Assembly: GCA_004563195.1 (NCBI GenBank)
Contig: SFTJ01000058.1
Span: forward strand, 1-17,179
DNA: 17,179 bases
From: a bacterium
GTDB lineage: Bacteria > Bacteroidota > Bacteroidia > Bacteroidales > Muribaculaceae
Reading direction: 5' to 3'
The notes under the pieces are model-generated. The model was not told the DNA's origin and ran no database searches. It saw only the letters and a program-made list of their open reading frames with translations. Both the position numbers and the translations under genes were made by a program. The stretch's first letter is position 1. Every line of letters starts with the position of its first letter. Below are positions 7,448-14,488 of this stretch, in pieces.

Positions 7448-7478
7448 TTTGCGGGACGATAATTAATTAGTAATTTTG
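7448..7478 (+). promoter_or_regulatory. Bacteroidetes-type promoter of the BASS transporter gene
   Basis: TTTG at 7448-7451 and TAATTTTG at 7471-7478 are separated by 19 bases, an exact match to the sigma-ABfr consensus. The expected transcript start is about 25-30 bases before ATG 7513. Confidence 0.75.
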
Positions 7479-7512
7479 CAGCCGATGATGCATAAAGCAT
7501 CGTCTATGAGAT

Positions 7513-8475
7513 ATGAATAAAGCCATTTCAAGTGTTTTGCGATTTGCAAGAGATTGGACTCTGCCCATTTCGATGCTGACGGGAGTCATCGCATATTTTG
7601 CGTGGGTCAACATTCCCGGGCATGAGGAGTATAATGCGCTTGTAAACAGCGCGATAGCATGGATTCAGCCGGTGTTGATTTTTGCCATGCTGTTTGTGTC
7701 GTTTTGCAAAGTGAAGATAGTGGATTTCACGCTAAAATGGTGGCATTTGTGGCTGCTGCTTTTTCAGGTGGGCGTGTTTACCATACTCGCAGTGGCAGCG
7801 ATGCAGATTACCAACTACGATGCCGAGGTAGTGGTGCAGAGCGCTATGCTGTGCATGATTTGCCCCACAGCCACAGCGGCAGCCGTAGTGACCGGTCGCC
7901 TCGGTGGCAATCAAGCCACATTGGTTAGCTATACCATAATGATAAACCTTGCCGCAGCGGTGGCAGTGCCTGTGGTGGTACCATTGGTTCATACGGGCGA
8001 ACACATGGAGTTTATGCCGGCATTGTGGGCTATCTTGGTAAAAGTGTTTCCGCTGCTAATATGTCCGTTGTTTTTGGCGAGCATTGTGCGCAATCTGCTG
8101 CCACTCTTTCATGCATTGATATTGCGAGCCAAGGACCTCGCATTCTATCTGTGGGCGGTGTCGTTGGCACTGGCAATAGGCGTGTCGGTGAAGTCGCTTG
8201 TTCACACCACGGTGAGTGTGTGGTGCCAGGTGGGCATAGCAGTGGCATCGTTGGTGGCTTGTTTGGCGCAATTTGCATTTGGCAAATATGTTGGCACCAA
8301 AGAAGGCGAGCGCATCAGTGCCGGACAGGCATGCGGACAGAAAAACACAGTGTTTGCCATTTGGCTCGGATATACCTTTATGGATCCCGTAACGGCACTC
8401 GCCGGCGGGTTTTACAGCATCTGGCACAATGTAATCAATAGTTATCAGCTCTACAAAAAACGCAAGCAAGGCTAA
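7513..8475 (+). CDS. Bile acid:sodium symporter (BASS) family transporter
   Basis: The 320-residue product has about nine or ten hydrophobic helices over its whole length, usual for PF01758-type transporters. The two family signatures are visible: CPTATAAAVVTGRLGG at about 117-132 in the first half and GQACGQKNTVFAI at about 271-283 in the second, corresponding to the crossing helices that bind sodium and substrate. Known members carry bile acids, pyruvate, pantoate or other organic anions with sodium; the substrate here cannot be told. It sits in the inner membrane. It is monocistronic: it has its own promoter, and the next gene also has its own promoter 165 bases beyond its stop. Confidence 0.88.
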   Translation: MNKAISSVLRFARDWTLPISMLTGVIAYFAWVNIPGHEEYNALVNSAIAWIQPVLIFAMLFVSFCKVKIVDFTLKWWHLWLLLFQVGVFTILAVAAMQITNYDAEVVVQSAMLCMICPTATAAAVVTGRLGGNQATLVSYTIMINLAAAVAVPVVVPLVHTGEHMEFMPALWAILVKVFPLLICPLFLASIVRNLLPLFHALILRAKDLAFYLWAVSLALAIGVSVKSLVHTTVSVWCQVGIAVASLVACLAQFAFGKYVGTKEGERISAGQACGQKNTVFAIWLGYTFMDPVTALAGGFYSIWHNVINSYQLYKKRKQG

Positions 8476-8496
8476 ATCCCCGCTTGCCCCGAAGAG

Positions 8497-8615
8497 CTAT
8501 TTCTCAATAGGAACATTCATCACCATACGAGCGCCGTGGGAGCAGGGGTTATCCACCTTCACAACGGCGCCCATGCGCTGTTTATGCCTAAATCGTTGCA
8601 AAGGCTGATCAATCG
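8497..8615 (-). pseudogene. Decayed C-terminal end of a sensor histidine kinase
   Basis: On the minus strand one frame (stop CTA complement at 8497-8499) reads QRMGAVVKVDNPCSHGARMV and ends NVPIEK, which looks like the last strands of a HATPase_c domain. Immediately upstream, in a different frame, LRLISLCNDLGIN resembles the G2 box region (GLGLSLCxxIA) that normally precedes such a tail. The two pieces fit one protein only if a frameshift is assumed. Nothing of the rest of a kinase is seen, and a plus-strand promoter begins at 8640. I read this as a gene relic; it is short, so the family assignment is moderate. Confidence 0.45.
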
Positions 8616-8639
8616 AAGCGCGGCGTCGAGAAATATTTA

Positions 8640-8671
8640 TTTGCTTAATTTAAGCATAAATCGTAACTTTG
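8640..8671 (+). promoter_or_regulatory. Bacteroidetes-type promoter of the legB-ATP-grasp-neuB operon
   Basis: TTTG at 8640-8643 and TAACTTTG at 8664-8671 are separated by 20 bases, matching TTTG/TAnnTTTG exactly. The start of transcription would fall near 8677, giving a leader of about 25 bases before ATG 8704. Confidence 0.75.
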
Positions 8672-8703
8672 TAGAATAACTGAAAATCATTAGAAACAGC
8701 GAT

Positions 8704-9681
8704 ATGAAACATGTGCTCGTAACGGGTGCCGACGGATTTATCGGCTCTCATCTTGTGGAACTGTTGCTCAGCGAAGGATACAGCGTAAGAGCGCTGAGTC
8801 AATATAATTCATTCAACTATTGGGGTTGGCTCGATGTTATGCATCACGACAACCTTGAGGTGGTGTGCGGCGACGTTCGCGACCCCAATTATTGTCGCGA
8901 GATAGTGCGCGGGTGCGACACCGTGCTGCACTTGGCGGCCTTGATAGCCATCCCGTATAGTTATGTTGCCCCCGACAGTTATGTCGACACCAACATCAAG
9001 GGCACACTCAATATCTGTCAGGCATGTCGCGACCTGGGAGTGGAACGCCTGGTGGTGACAAGCACAAGCGAAGTATACGGCACCGCGCTCTATGTGCCCA
9101 TCGACGAGAAGCATCCCCGACAGCCACAGTCGCCATACTCGGCAACCAAAATCGGCGCCGATGCCATAGCCAAGAGTTTCTACAACGCATTCAATCTGCC
9201 GGTGGTGATAGCACGCCCGTTCAACACCTATGGACCACGCCAATCGGCACGCGCCATCATACCCACCATCATCACCCAGATAGCCAACGGCGAGCGCCAG
9301 ATAAAGATAGGCGACCTGTCGCCCACACGCGATTTCAACTATGTGAAGGACACCTGTCGCGGCTTCCTGGCATTGGCTAAGGCTTCGGGCGTGGAAGGCG
9401 AGGAGATAAACATCTGCACCAATAGCGAGATATCGATGATGGACACACTGAAACTGATAGCCCAAATAATGGAAGCCGATGTGGAATGGGTTCGCGACCC
9501 GCAACGCATACGCCCGTCGAAGTCGGAAGTGTTCCGCCTGTGGGGCGACAACACCAAAATCACCACACTCACCGACTGGCGTCCGCGCTACACCATAGAG
9601 CAAGGACTTGCCGAAACCGTAGAGTGGTTCAGCAACAAAGCCAATTTGGCAAAATATAAATCGGGAATCTATAATCAATAA
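8704..9681 (+). CDS. legB: LegB-like NDP-sugar 4,6-dehydratase (extended SDR)
   Basis: The 325-residue chain is an extended short-chain dehydrogenase with the nucleotide-binding motif TGADGFIGSH (G8, G11, G14), the catalytic segment STSEVYG (T121, E123) and YSATK (Y145, K149). The stretches RALSQYNSFNYWGWL, IPYSYVAPDSYVDTN and ARPFNTYGPRQSAR closely match, from memory, the Campylobacter LegB group, which converts GDP-GlcNAc to the 4-keto-6-deoxy sugar at the start of legionaminic acid synthesis. A UDP-GlcNAc substrate is the main alternative; the sequence alone does not settle it. It is cytoplasmic. It is the first gene of a three-gene operon with its own promoter. None of the next enzymes (LegC aminotransferase, acetyltransferase, LegG epimerase) is nearby, so its product may be finished by enzymes encoded elsewhere or follow a different route. 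Confidence 0.85.
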   Translation: MKHVLVTGADGFIGSHLVELLLSEGYSVRALSQYNSFNYWGWLDVMHHDNLEVVCGDVRDPNYCREIVRGCDTVLHLAALIAIPYSYVAPDSYVDTNIKGTLNICQACRDLGVERLVVTSTSEVYGTALYVPIDEKHPRQPQSPYSATKIGADAIAKSFYNAFNLPVVIARPFNTYGPRQSARAIIPTIITQIANGERQIKIGDLSPTRDFNYVKDTCRGFLALAKASGVEGEEINICTNSEISMMDTLKLIAQIMEADVEWVRDPQRIRPSKSEVFRLWGDNTKITTLTDWRPRYTIEQGLAETVEWFSNKANLAKYKSGIYNQ

Positions 9682-9705
9682 ATCCTCCCCAAAAATCGGT
9701 GGCGT

Positions 9706-10680
9706 ATGCATAGAAATCTCAACATATTGATGCTTGGCGGAGCCAAGCGCGTGGCAATGGCAGAGCAGCTCATCCGTGCCGGCAAACGGCTTGGCTGCAA
9801 TGTGAAGATTTACAGCCACGAACTCAGCGAGCAAGAGCCCATAGCCTCGGTGGGCACCGTGATACCGGGAAAGCGTTACAGCGACCCCGCCGTGGATGCC
9901 GAACTCGACGAAATAATTTCGCGCCACGACATACATGTGGTGCTTCCCTTTGTTGACCCCGCCATAGAGCCTGCGGCGCGTTGCAAGCAGCGCCATCCCG
10001 AGGTGTTTGTGCCCGTGTCGAGTCCCGAAGTGAGCCACGCCATGTTCGATAAGGTGCTTGCCGCACAACTCTTTGAGCACAACGGCATAGCCATCCCCAC
10101 CACCTACACCGCCGAAAACATAGAATATCCCGCCATACTCAAGCCCCGCACCGGCAGCGCCTCGCGCGGCATAGTGGTGGCGCATAATGCAGCCGACGTG
10201 CAAGCCGCACCTCTGCCCCTCGACCAATATCTCATACAGCAATACATAGCAAATCGCGAGGAACTCACCGTAGACTGCTATGTGGGCACTTACGACCACG
10301 AAGCCAAGTGCACCGTGCCTCGCATACGCCTTGCTACAGCCGGCGGCGAAGCCATTCGCACCATCACTCAGCGCAATCAGCAACTCGAAGCTACGGCAAA
10401 AAAGGTGCTGCAATCGCTGCGCCTCGAAGGTGCCGTGACGCTGCAATTCCTGCATGACCTCGATACCGACCGTTATCTGCTTATGGAGATTAATCCGCGC
10501 CTCGGTGGCGGCGTAATCTGTTCGATTTGCGCCGGAGCCGACATAGCATCGATGATAATAGAAGAAGCACAGGACATCAACGCCCTGCCACGCCACGACT
10601 GGCGCGACAAGACTCTGATGACACGATATTTCAAAGAAGTAATTTTCTTTAACGATAGCACCAACAATGAGCAACAGTGA
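9706..10680 (+). CDS. ATP-grasp family ligase, CarB-like
   Basis: The 324-residue product has an N-terminal pre-ATP-grasp Rossmann half (NILMLGG at the start) and an ATP-grasp core. Visible motifs are the nucleotide-binding lysine in AILKPRTGSASRG (K146) with its glycine-rich loop, REELTVD at about 184-190, and the magnesium-binding segment LMEINPRLGGG (E261, N263, R265). Family members join a carboxylate, activated as acyl-phosphate, to an amine or similar nucleophile. The substrate is unknown. It lies 24 bases after legB and overlaps neuB by 14 bases, so it is co-expressed and probably translationally coupled. By position, it could act on the carboxylate of the nonulosonic acid made by NeuB or on a related intermediate (inference). 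It ends in TGA, showing that TGA is a normal stop in this genome. Confidence 0.82.
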   Translation: MHRNLNILMLGGAKRVAMAEQLIRAGKRLGCNVKIYSHELSEQEPIASVGTVIPGKRYSDPAVDAELDEIISRHDIHVVLPFVDPAIEPAARCKQRHPEVFVPVSSPEVSHAMFDKVLAAQLFEHNGIAIPTTYTAENIEYPAILKPRTGSASRGIVVAHNAADVQAAPLPLDQYLIQQYIANREELTVDCYVGTYDHEAKCTVPRIRLATAGGEAIRTITQRNQQLEATAKKVLQSLRLEGAVTLQFLHDLDTDRYLLMEINPRLGGGVICSICAGADIASMIIEEAQDINALPRHDWRDKTLMTRYFKEVIFFNDSTNNEQQ

Positions 10681-11680
10681 CAAAGTGATAATAATAGCCG
10701 AAGCCGGCGTAAATCACAACGGCAACTACGACTTGGCAGTGAAAATGATACACGAAGCCAAGCGTGCCGGTGCCGACTATGTGAAATTTCAGACCGCCGT
10801 GCCCGAACTCGTGATTTCCACCTTCGCCCCCAAGGCCGAATATCAGAAAGAAACCACCGGAGCCGATGAGAGTCAGCTCGATATGTGCCGCGCCATACAC
10901 CTTCCGCTCACCGATTATGTGAAACTTGCCGCAATATGCAAGGAGGAGGGTATAGGTTTTATGAGCACACCGTTCGACCTCGTGTCGATCGACGTACTCG
11001 AAGAACTCGATATGGACTACTGGAAGATTCCCTCGGGAGAAATCACCAATCTGCCTTATCTGCGCAAGATAGCCTCGAAGCACCGCCCGGTGATAATGTC
11101 GACCGGGATGTGCGAAATGCAAGAGATAGCCGACGCACTGGCTGTGCTCGAAGCCGGAGGCCTCACGCGCGACCAAATAACACTGCTTCACTGCAATACG
11201 CAGTATCCCACACCCTTTGCCGATGTAAATCTGGCTGCCATGCACACCATAGCCGCCACTTTCGGCACCAAGGTGGGATATAGCGACCACACCCGCGGTA
11301 TAGAAGTGCCGATAGCCGCCGTGGCTATGGGTGCGAAGGTGATAGAGAAGCATTTCACACTCGACTGCAATATGGAAGGCCCCGACCACAAGGCATCGCT
11401 CGAGCCACATCAGCTCAAAGCCATGGTAGATGCCATACGCAATGTGGAAGAAGCCATCGGCTCAGCCGAAAAGCATGCCACAGCGAGCGAAACACCCAAT
11501 AAGGAGGTGGCACGCAAGAGCATAGTGGCTGCCCGAGCCATAGCCAAGGGCGAAGTGCTCACCGAGGAGAATATCACCGTAAAACGCCCCGGCAACGGCA
11601 TTTCGCCCATGCTCTGGGACAGCGTGATAGGCACCAAAGCCAAGCGCGATTTTATCTACGACGAACTGATAGAACTCTAA
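10667..11680 (+). CDS. neuB: NeuB/LegI-type nonulosonate (sialic or legionaminic acid) synthase
   Basis: The 337-residue chain has the full two-domain layout. A TIM-barrel synthase (about 1-275) begins IIIAEAGVNHNG and includes FQTAVP, STPFD, KIPSGE, HCNTQYPTP, GYSDHT and EKHFTLD; His207 and His229 match the metal ligands of NeuB. A C-terminal antifreeze-like SAF domain (about 283-335) carries RPGNGISP. These enzymes condense phosphoenolpyruvate with a six-carbon N-acyl-amino sugar to give a nine-carbon nonulosonic acid. Pairing with LegB argues for a legionaminic-type substrate rather than ManNAc, but the sequence does not prove it. The start overlaps the preceding gene by 14 bases. No CMP-sugar synthetase follows, which is unusual because that is the normal next step. 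Confidence 0.9.
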   Translation: MSNSDKVIIIAEAGVNHNGNYDLAVKMIHEAKRAGADYVKFQTAVPELVISTFAPKAEYQKETTGADESQLDMCRAIHLPLTDYVKLAAICKEEGIGFMSTPFDLVSIDVLEELDMDYWKIPSGEITNLPYLRKIASKHRPVIMSTGMCEMQEIADALAVLEAGGLTRDQITLLHCNTQYPTPFADVNLAAMHTIAATFGTKVGYSDHTRGIEVPIAAVAMGAKVIEKHFTLDCNMEGPDHKASLEPHQLKAMVDAIRNVEEAIGSAEKHATASETPNKEVARKSIVAARAIAKGEVLTEENITVKRPGNGISPMLWDSVIGTKAKRDFIYDELIEL

Positions 11681-11693
11681 CCTCACCACCGCC

Positions 11694-11716
11694 GGGCGGC
11701 GCATTGCTTGCCGCCC
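11694..11716 (+). terminator. GC-rich hairpin after neuB
   Basis: The perfect 7-bp stem GGGCGGC/GCCGCCC (11694-11700 with 11710-11716) has a 9-base loop and starts 13 bases after the neuB stop. No T-run follows, so it may be a weak or factor-assisted terminator or an mRNA-stabilising 3' end rather than a classical one. Confidence 0.4.
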
Positions 11717-11743
11717 CGCCGCTTGCCGGGTTGAAGCCGGTGC

Positions 11744-11756
11744 ATCGTAATACGAT
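11744..11756. promoter_or_regulatory. Short perfect palindrome upstream of the DUF1080 operon
   Basis: ATCGTA-A-TACGAT is a 13-base perfect inverted repeat 45 bases before ATG 11801. TATCTTTC at 11760-11767, one base off the TAnnTTTG -7 element, follows directly, but no good -33 element is visible. The palindrome would lie in the promoter spacer, a natural operator position. Regulation is inferred only. Confidence 0.35.
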
Positions 11757-11800
11757 AATTATCTTTCAAAGAAATACTAAACCTACACATTAATAGATTT

Positions 11801-13105
11801 ATGAAACCTGCTATTAAAACTCTTACTTATCTGACCGTGACACTTTGCGGCTCATTAGTGGCTTCATCGTGCTCTACAGCCAAGCATAACACTCTAACCG
11901 AAAAAGAAAAAGCCGAGGGATGGCAACTGCTCTTCGACGGCAAGACCCTCAGCGAATGGAAGGACTATAACGGCAGCCAACTCACCCAACCATGGCATGT
12001 GGTGGACGGCTGCATTCAAGCCAACGGCGACGGTAGCGACCTGTCGGGATATATCGTTACCAAGAAACAATATGAAAACTTCGTTATCGACTGGGATTGG
12101 AAACTATCATACGGCGGCAACAGCGGTATGCTCTATCATGTGCAGGAGGACCCCTACTTCAAGGTGCCTTATGTTACCGGTCCGGAATATCAGCTCATCG
12201 ATGAAGAAGGTTGGGAAAAGACCAATGCACCCACAAAACTCGAAGAGTGGCAAAAACTCGGTGTGGACTATGCAATGTATCTGCCCGACCCCGACAAAAA
12301 GAAAGTAAATAAGCAAGGCGAATGGAACAATTCGCGCATAGTGTTCGATAACGGTCACGTAGAGCACTATCTCAATGGCAAAAAGATACTTGAATTTGAA
12401 GCATGGACCGACGATTGGTTTGCCCGCAAGAACAGCGGCAAGTGGGAGATGGCACCCGAATATGGCTTGGCACGCCGCGGCGTGATTTGCCTCCAGGACC
12501 ACGGTTATCCCGCTTCGTTCCGCAATATCAAAATCAAAGAATTGCCCCGAAAGACCGCCGAAGGCACCATCTCGCTCTTCAATGGCAAAGACCTTAGCGG
12601 ATGGGACAAATACGGCACCGAATTGTGGTATGTCGACGCCGATGGCAATCTCGTGTGCGAGAGCGGCAAGGATAAGAAATACGGTTATCTTGCCACTCGC
12701 GACTATTATAACGATTTCGACCTCACACTCGAGTTCAAACAACTCGCCAACGGCAATTCCGGCGTATTTTTCCACTCATTCTGCGAGCCCAATGCACGCG
12801 TGCACGGTTGGCAATGCGAAGTGGCTCCAAAGGGACACGACACAGCAGGCATCTATGAGTCGTATGGTCGCGGCTGGCTTGTGCAGATTCCCGAAGAGAA
12901 AGAAAACATACTCAAACCCGGCGAATGGAACACCTTGCGCCTGCGCGTGGAAGGCGACCATGTGCAAACCTGGCTCAACGGCGAACCGATGGTCGACATC
13001 CACGATGCCAAGATAGGAGCCGCTCAGGGCCGTATAGCACTACAGATTCACGATGGCGGCGGCATAAAGGTGTTGTGGCGCAATATTCGCCTTAACCGTC
13101 TGTAA
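11801..13105 (+). CDS. Lipoprotein with two DUF1080 (3-keto-disaccharide hydrolase) domains
   Basis: The 434-residue product has a lipoprotein signal peptide with Cys24 in LVASSC as the lipidation site. Two PF06439 jelly-roll domains follow: about 40-250 (GWQLLFDGKTLSEWK, YGGNSGMLYHV, WNNSRIVFDNGHVEHYLNG) and about 255-434 (TISLFNGKDLSGWD, ANGNSGVFFHSF, WNTLRLRVEGDHVQTWLNG). Characterised family members cleave 3-keto-glycosides, the products of glycoside 3-oxidoreductases. Its location on a membrane lipid anchor, likely facing the periplasm or the outside, fits degradation of glycosides before uptake. It is first in an operon: a Gfo/Idh/MocA oxidoreductase follows after 57 bases, and a HEAT-DUF1080 protein follows that. 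The ATG is supported by the signal peptide beginning immediately. Substrate is unknown. Confidence 0.88.
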   Translation: MKPAIKTLTYLTVTLCGSLVASSCSTAKHNTLTEKEKAEGWQLLFDGKTLSEWKDYNGSQLTQPWHVVDGCIQANGDGSDLSGYIVTKKQYENFVIDWDWKLSYGGNSGMLYHVQEDPYFKVPYVTGPEYQLIDEEGWEKTNAPTKLEEWQKLGVDYAMYLPDPDKKKVNKQGEWNNSRIVFDNGHVEHYLNGKKILEFEAWTDDWFARKNSGKWEMAPEYGLARRGVICLQDHGYPASFRNIKIKELPRKTAEGTISLFNGKDLSGWDKYGTELWYVDADGNLVCESGKDKKYGYLATRDYYNDFDLTLEFKQLANGNSGVFFHSFCEPNARVHGWQCEVAPKGHDTAGIYESYGRGWLVQIPEEKENILKPGEWNTLRLRVEGDHVQTWLNGEPMVDIHDAKIGAAQGRIALQIHDGGGIKVLWRNIRLNRL

Positions 13106-13162
13106 CGGACAAATAATGAGCAAATTATCGAAACAACGAACCTCCATAAAAACATCACGATT

Positions 13163-14461
13163 ATGGCAAGTAACCGACGAGATTTTCTAAAAGCCACCGG
13201 CGCATTGGCACTCTTCTCGATAGTGCCCGCTAAGGTGCTTGGCGGTGCCAAGCATGTGGCTCCAAGCGATCAACTCACCAAGGGTATAATAGGCGTGGGC
13301 GGCATAGGCCGCAGCAGCTATCACTTCACAAGCGATGAGCATTGCCGACTGGTGTCGGTGTGCGATGTCGACCAGCTGCATTTGCAACAAGCATTGGAAC
13401 TCGGCAGAAGCAAATTCGGCGAGAATCTTAATGCTCACCACGATTTTCGCAATCTTATCAACGACCCCAATGTTGACGTGGTGCATATAGCCACACCGCC
13501 GCACTGGCATGCCCTGATGGCTATCGAAGCCGCCAAGGCAGGCAAGGACATTTGGTGCGAAAAACCCATGACGCGCACCATAGGCGAAGGTCGCCGAGTG
13601 GTGGAAGCCGTGAAGCAAAACAACCGCATTTTCCGTCTCAATACTTGGTTTCGATTCAAGGATAATTTCTATGGACTCGGCACCACGGTGGAACCATTGA
13701 AAAAACTCGTTGACAGCGGTTTGCTCGGATGGCCGCTGACGGTTACCATATCGGGCGCTACCGGATTTACTTGGAAATTCTACTGGGTGGGTAAGGAAAA
13801 CCTGGTGCCCGAACCCGTGCCAAAGGAACTCGACTACGATATGTGGCTCGGTCCGGCTCCGTATAAGCCCTACAACAGTCATCGCGTGCACTCCACCTTC
13901 CGCGGCTATTGGGACTACGACGGCGGCGGACTCGGCGATATGGGCCAGCACTATATCGACCCCGTGCAATATATCCTGGGCAAGGACGATACCAACCCTA
14001 TCAAGGTGGAAGTAGATGCTCCGCAGCAGCACCCCGATGCCATAGGTATATGGCGCAAAATCAGTTACACCTACGATGACGGATGCCGGATTATTCTCGA
14101 AGGCGAAGGCTTTGAGAGCGGAAACAAGGTGCCCTATATCGAAGGCCCCAAGGGCAAGGTTTTCAAAGGCTTTGAAGTGGAACTCGACGGCAAACCGGCT
14201 CCCGACATTATGAATATCATAGCCCAACTGCCCGATCCCGAGCCACAGAACACCGATTTCATAAAGTGTATACACAATCGCGAACTCTTTGCGCTCAACG
14301 AGAGCAATGGCCATCGCAGCGCCAATGTGGTGAATATGGCACTCTGTGCTCTGCGCCTGAATCGCACACTCCATTTCGACCCCGTGAAGCAAGAGTTTAT
14401 CAACGATGAAGCCGCCAATCGACTCATCAATCAGCCAATGCGTGCTCCGTGGAAACTCTAA
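13163..14461 (+). CDS. Tat-exported Gfo/Idh/MocA family oxidoreductase
   Basis: The 432-residue product begins with a twin-arginine signal, NRRDFLKATGALALF (R5-R6), so it is probably exported folded with its NAD(P) cofactor. The dinucleotide-binding motif GVGGIG is at 44-49, and the family motif CEKPMT (E133, K134, P135) contains the usual catalytic lysine. The C-terminal alpha/beta domain includes GGGLGDMGQHYID. Members oxidise or reduce sugar hydroxyls, inositols and glycosides. Between two DUF1080 proteins, the likely role is oxidation of a glycoside at C3 to feed 3-keto cleavage (inference from context; comparable pairs are known in Bacteroides). It lies 57 bases after the first DUF1080 gene and 27 bases before the HEAT gene. 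Confidence 0.88.
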   Translation: MASNRRDFLKATGALALFSIVPAKVLGGAKHVAPSDQLTKGIIGVGGIGRSSYHFTSDEHCRLVSVCDVDQLHLQQALELGRSKFGENLNAHHDFRNLINDPNVDVVHIATPPHWHALMAIEAAKAGKDIWCEKPMTRTIGEGRRVVEAVKQNNRIFRLNTWFRFKDNFYGLGTTVEPLKKLVDSGLLGWPLTVTISGATGFTWKFYWVGKENLVPEPVPKELDYDMWLGPAPYKPYNSHRVHSTFRGYWDYDGGGLGDMGQHYIDPVQYILGKDDTNPIKVEVDAPQQHPDAIGIWRKISYTYDDGCRIILEGEGFESGNKVPYIEGPKGKVFKGFEVELDGKPAPDIMNIIAQLPDPEPQNTDFIKCIHNRELFALNESNGHRSANVVNMALCALRLNRTLHFDPVKQEFINDEAANRLINQPMRAPWKL

Positions 14462-14488
14462 GTCCTAACCGTAAAAGCCTATAACACG

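Noticed and set aside
7148..7462. Plus-strand frame of 104 codons
   Set aside because: It overlaps the DUF5723 end in another frame and runs through the terminator.
8462..8487. Hairpin GCAAGC/GCTTGC at the end of the BASS gene as a terminator
   Set aside because: The stem is only 6 bp and no T-run follows, so it is too weak to call.
8809..10683. A 624-codon open frame on the minus strand
   Set aside because: It lies antisense to legB and the ATP-grasp gene, both with clear catalytic motifs, and crosses their intergenic gap. Its product is rich in His, Cys, Gly and Val without domain pattern, a usual shadow of GC-rich coding sequence.
13187..14392. A 401-codon open frame on the minus strand
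   Set aside because: It is antisense to the well-supported Gfo/Idh/MocA gene and has no recognisable motif.
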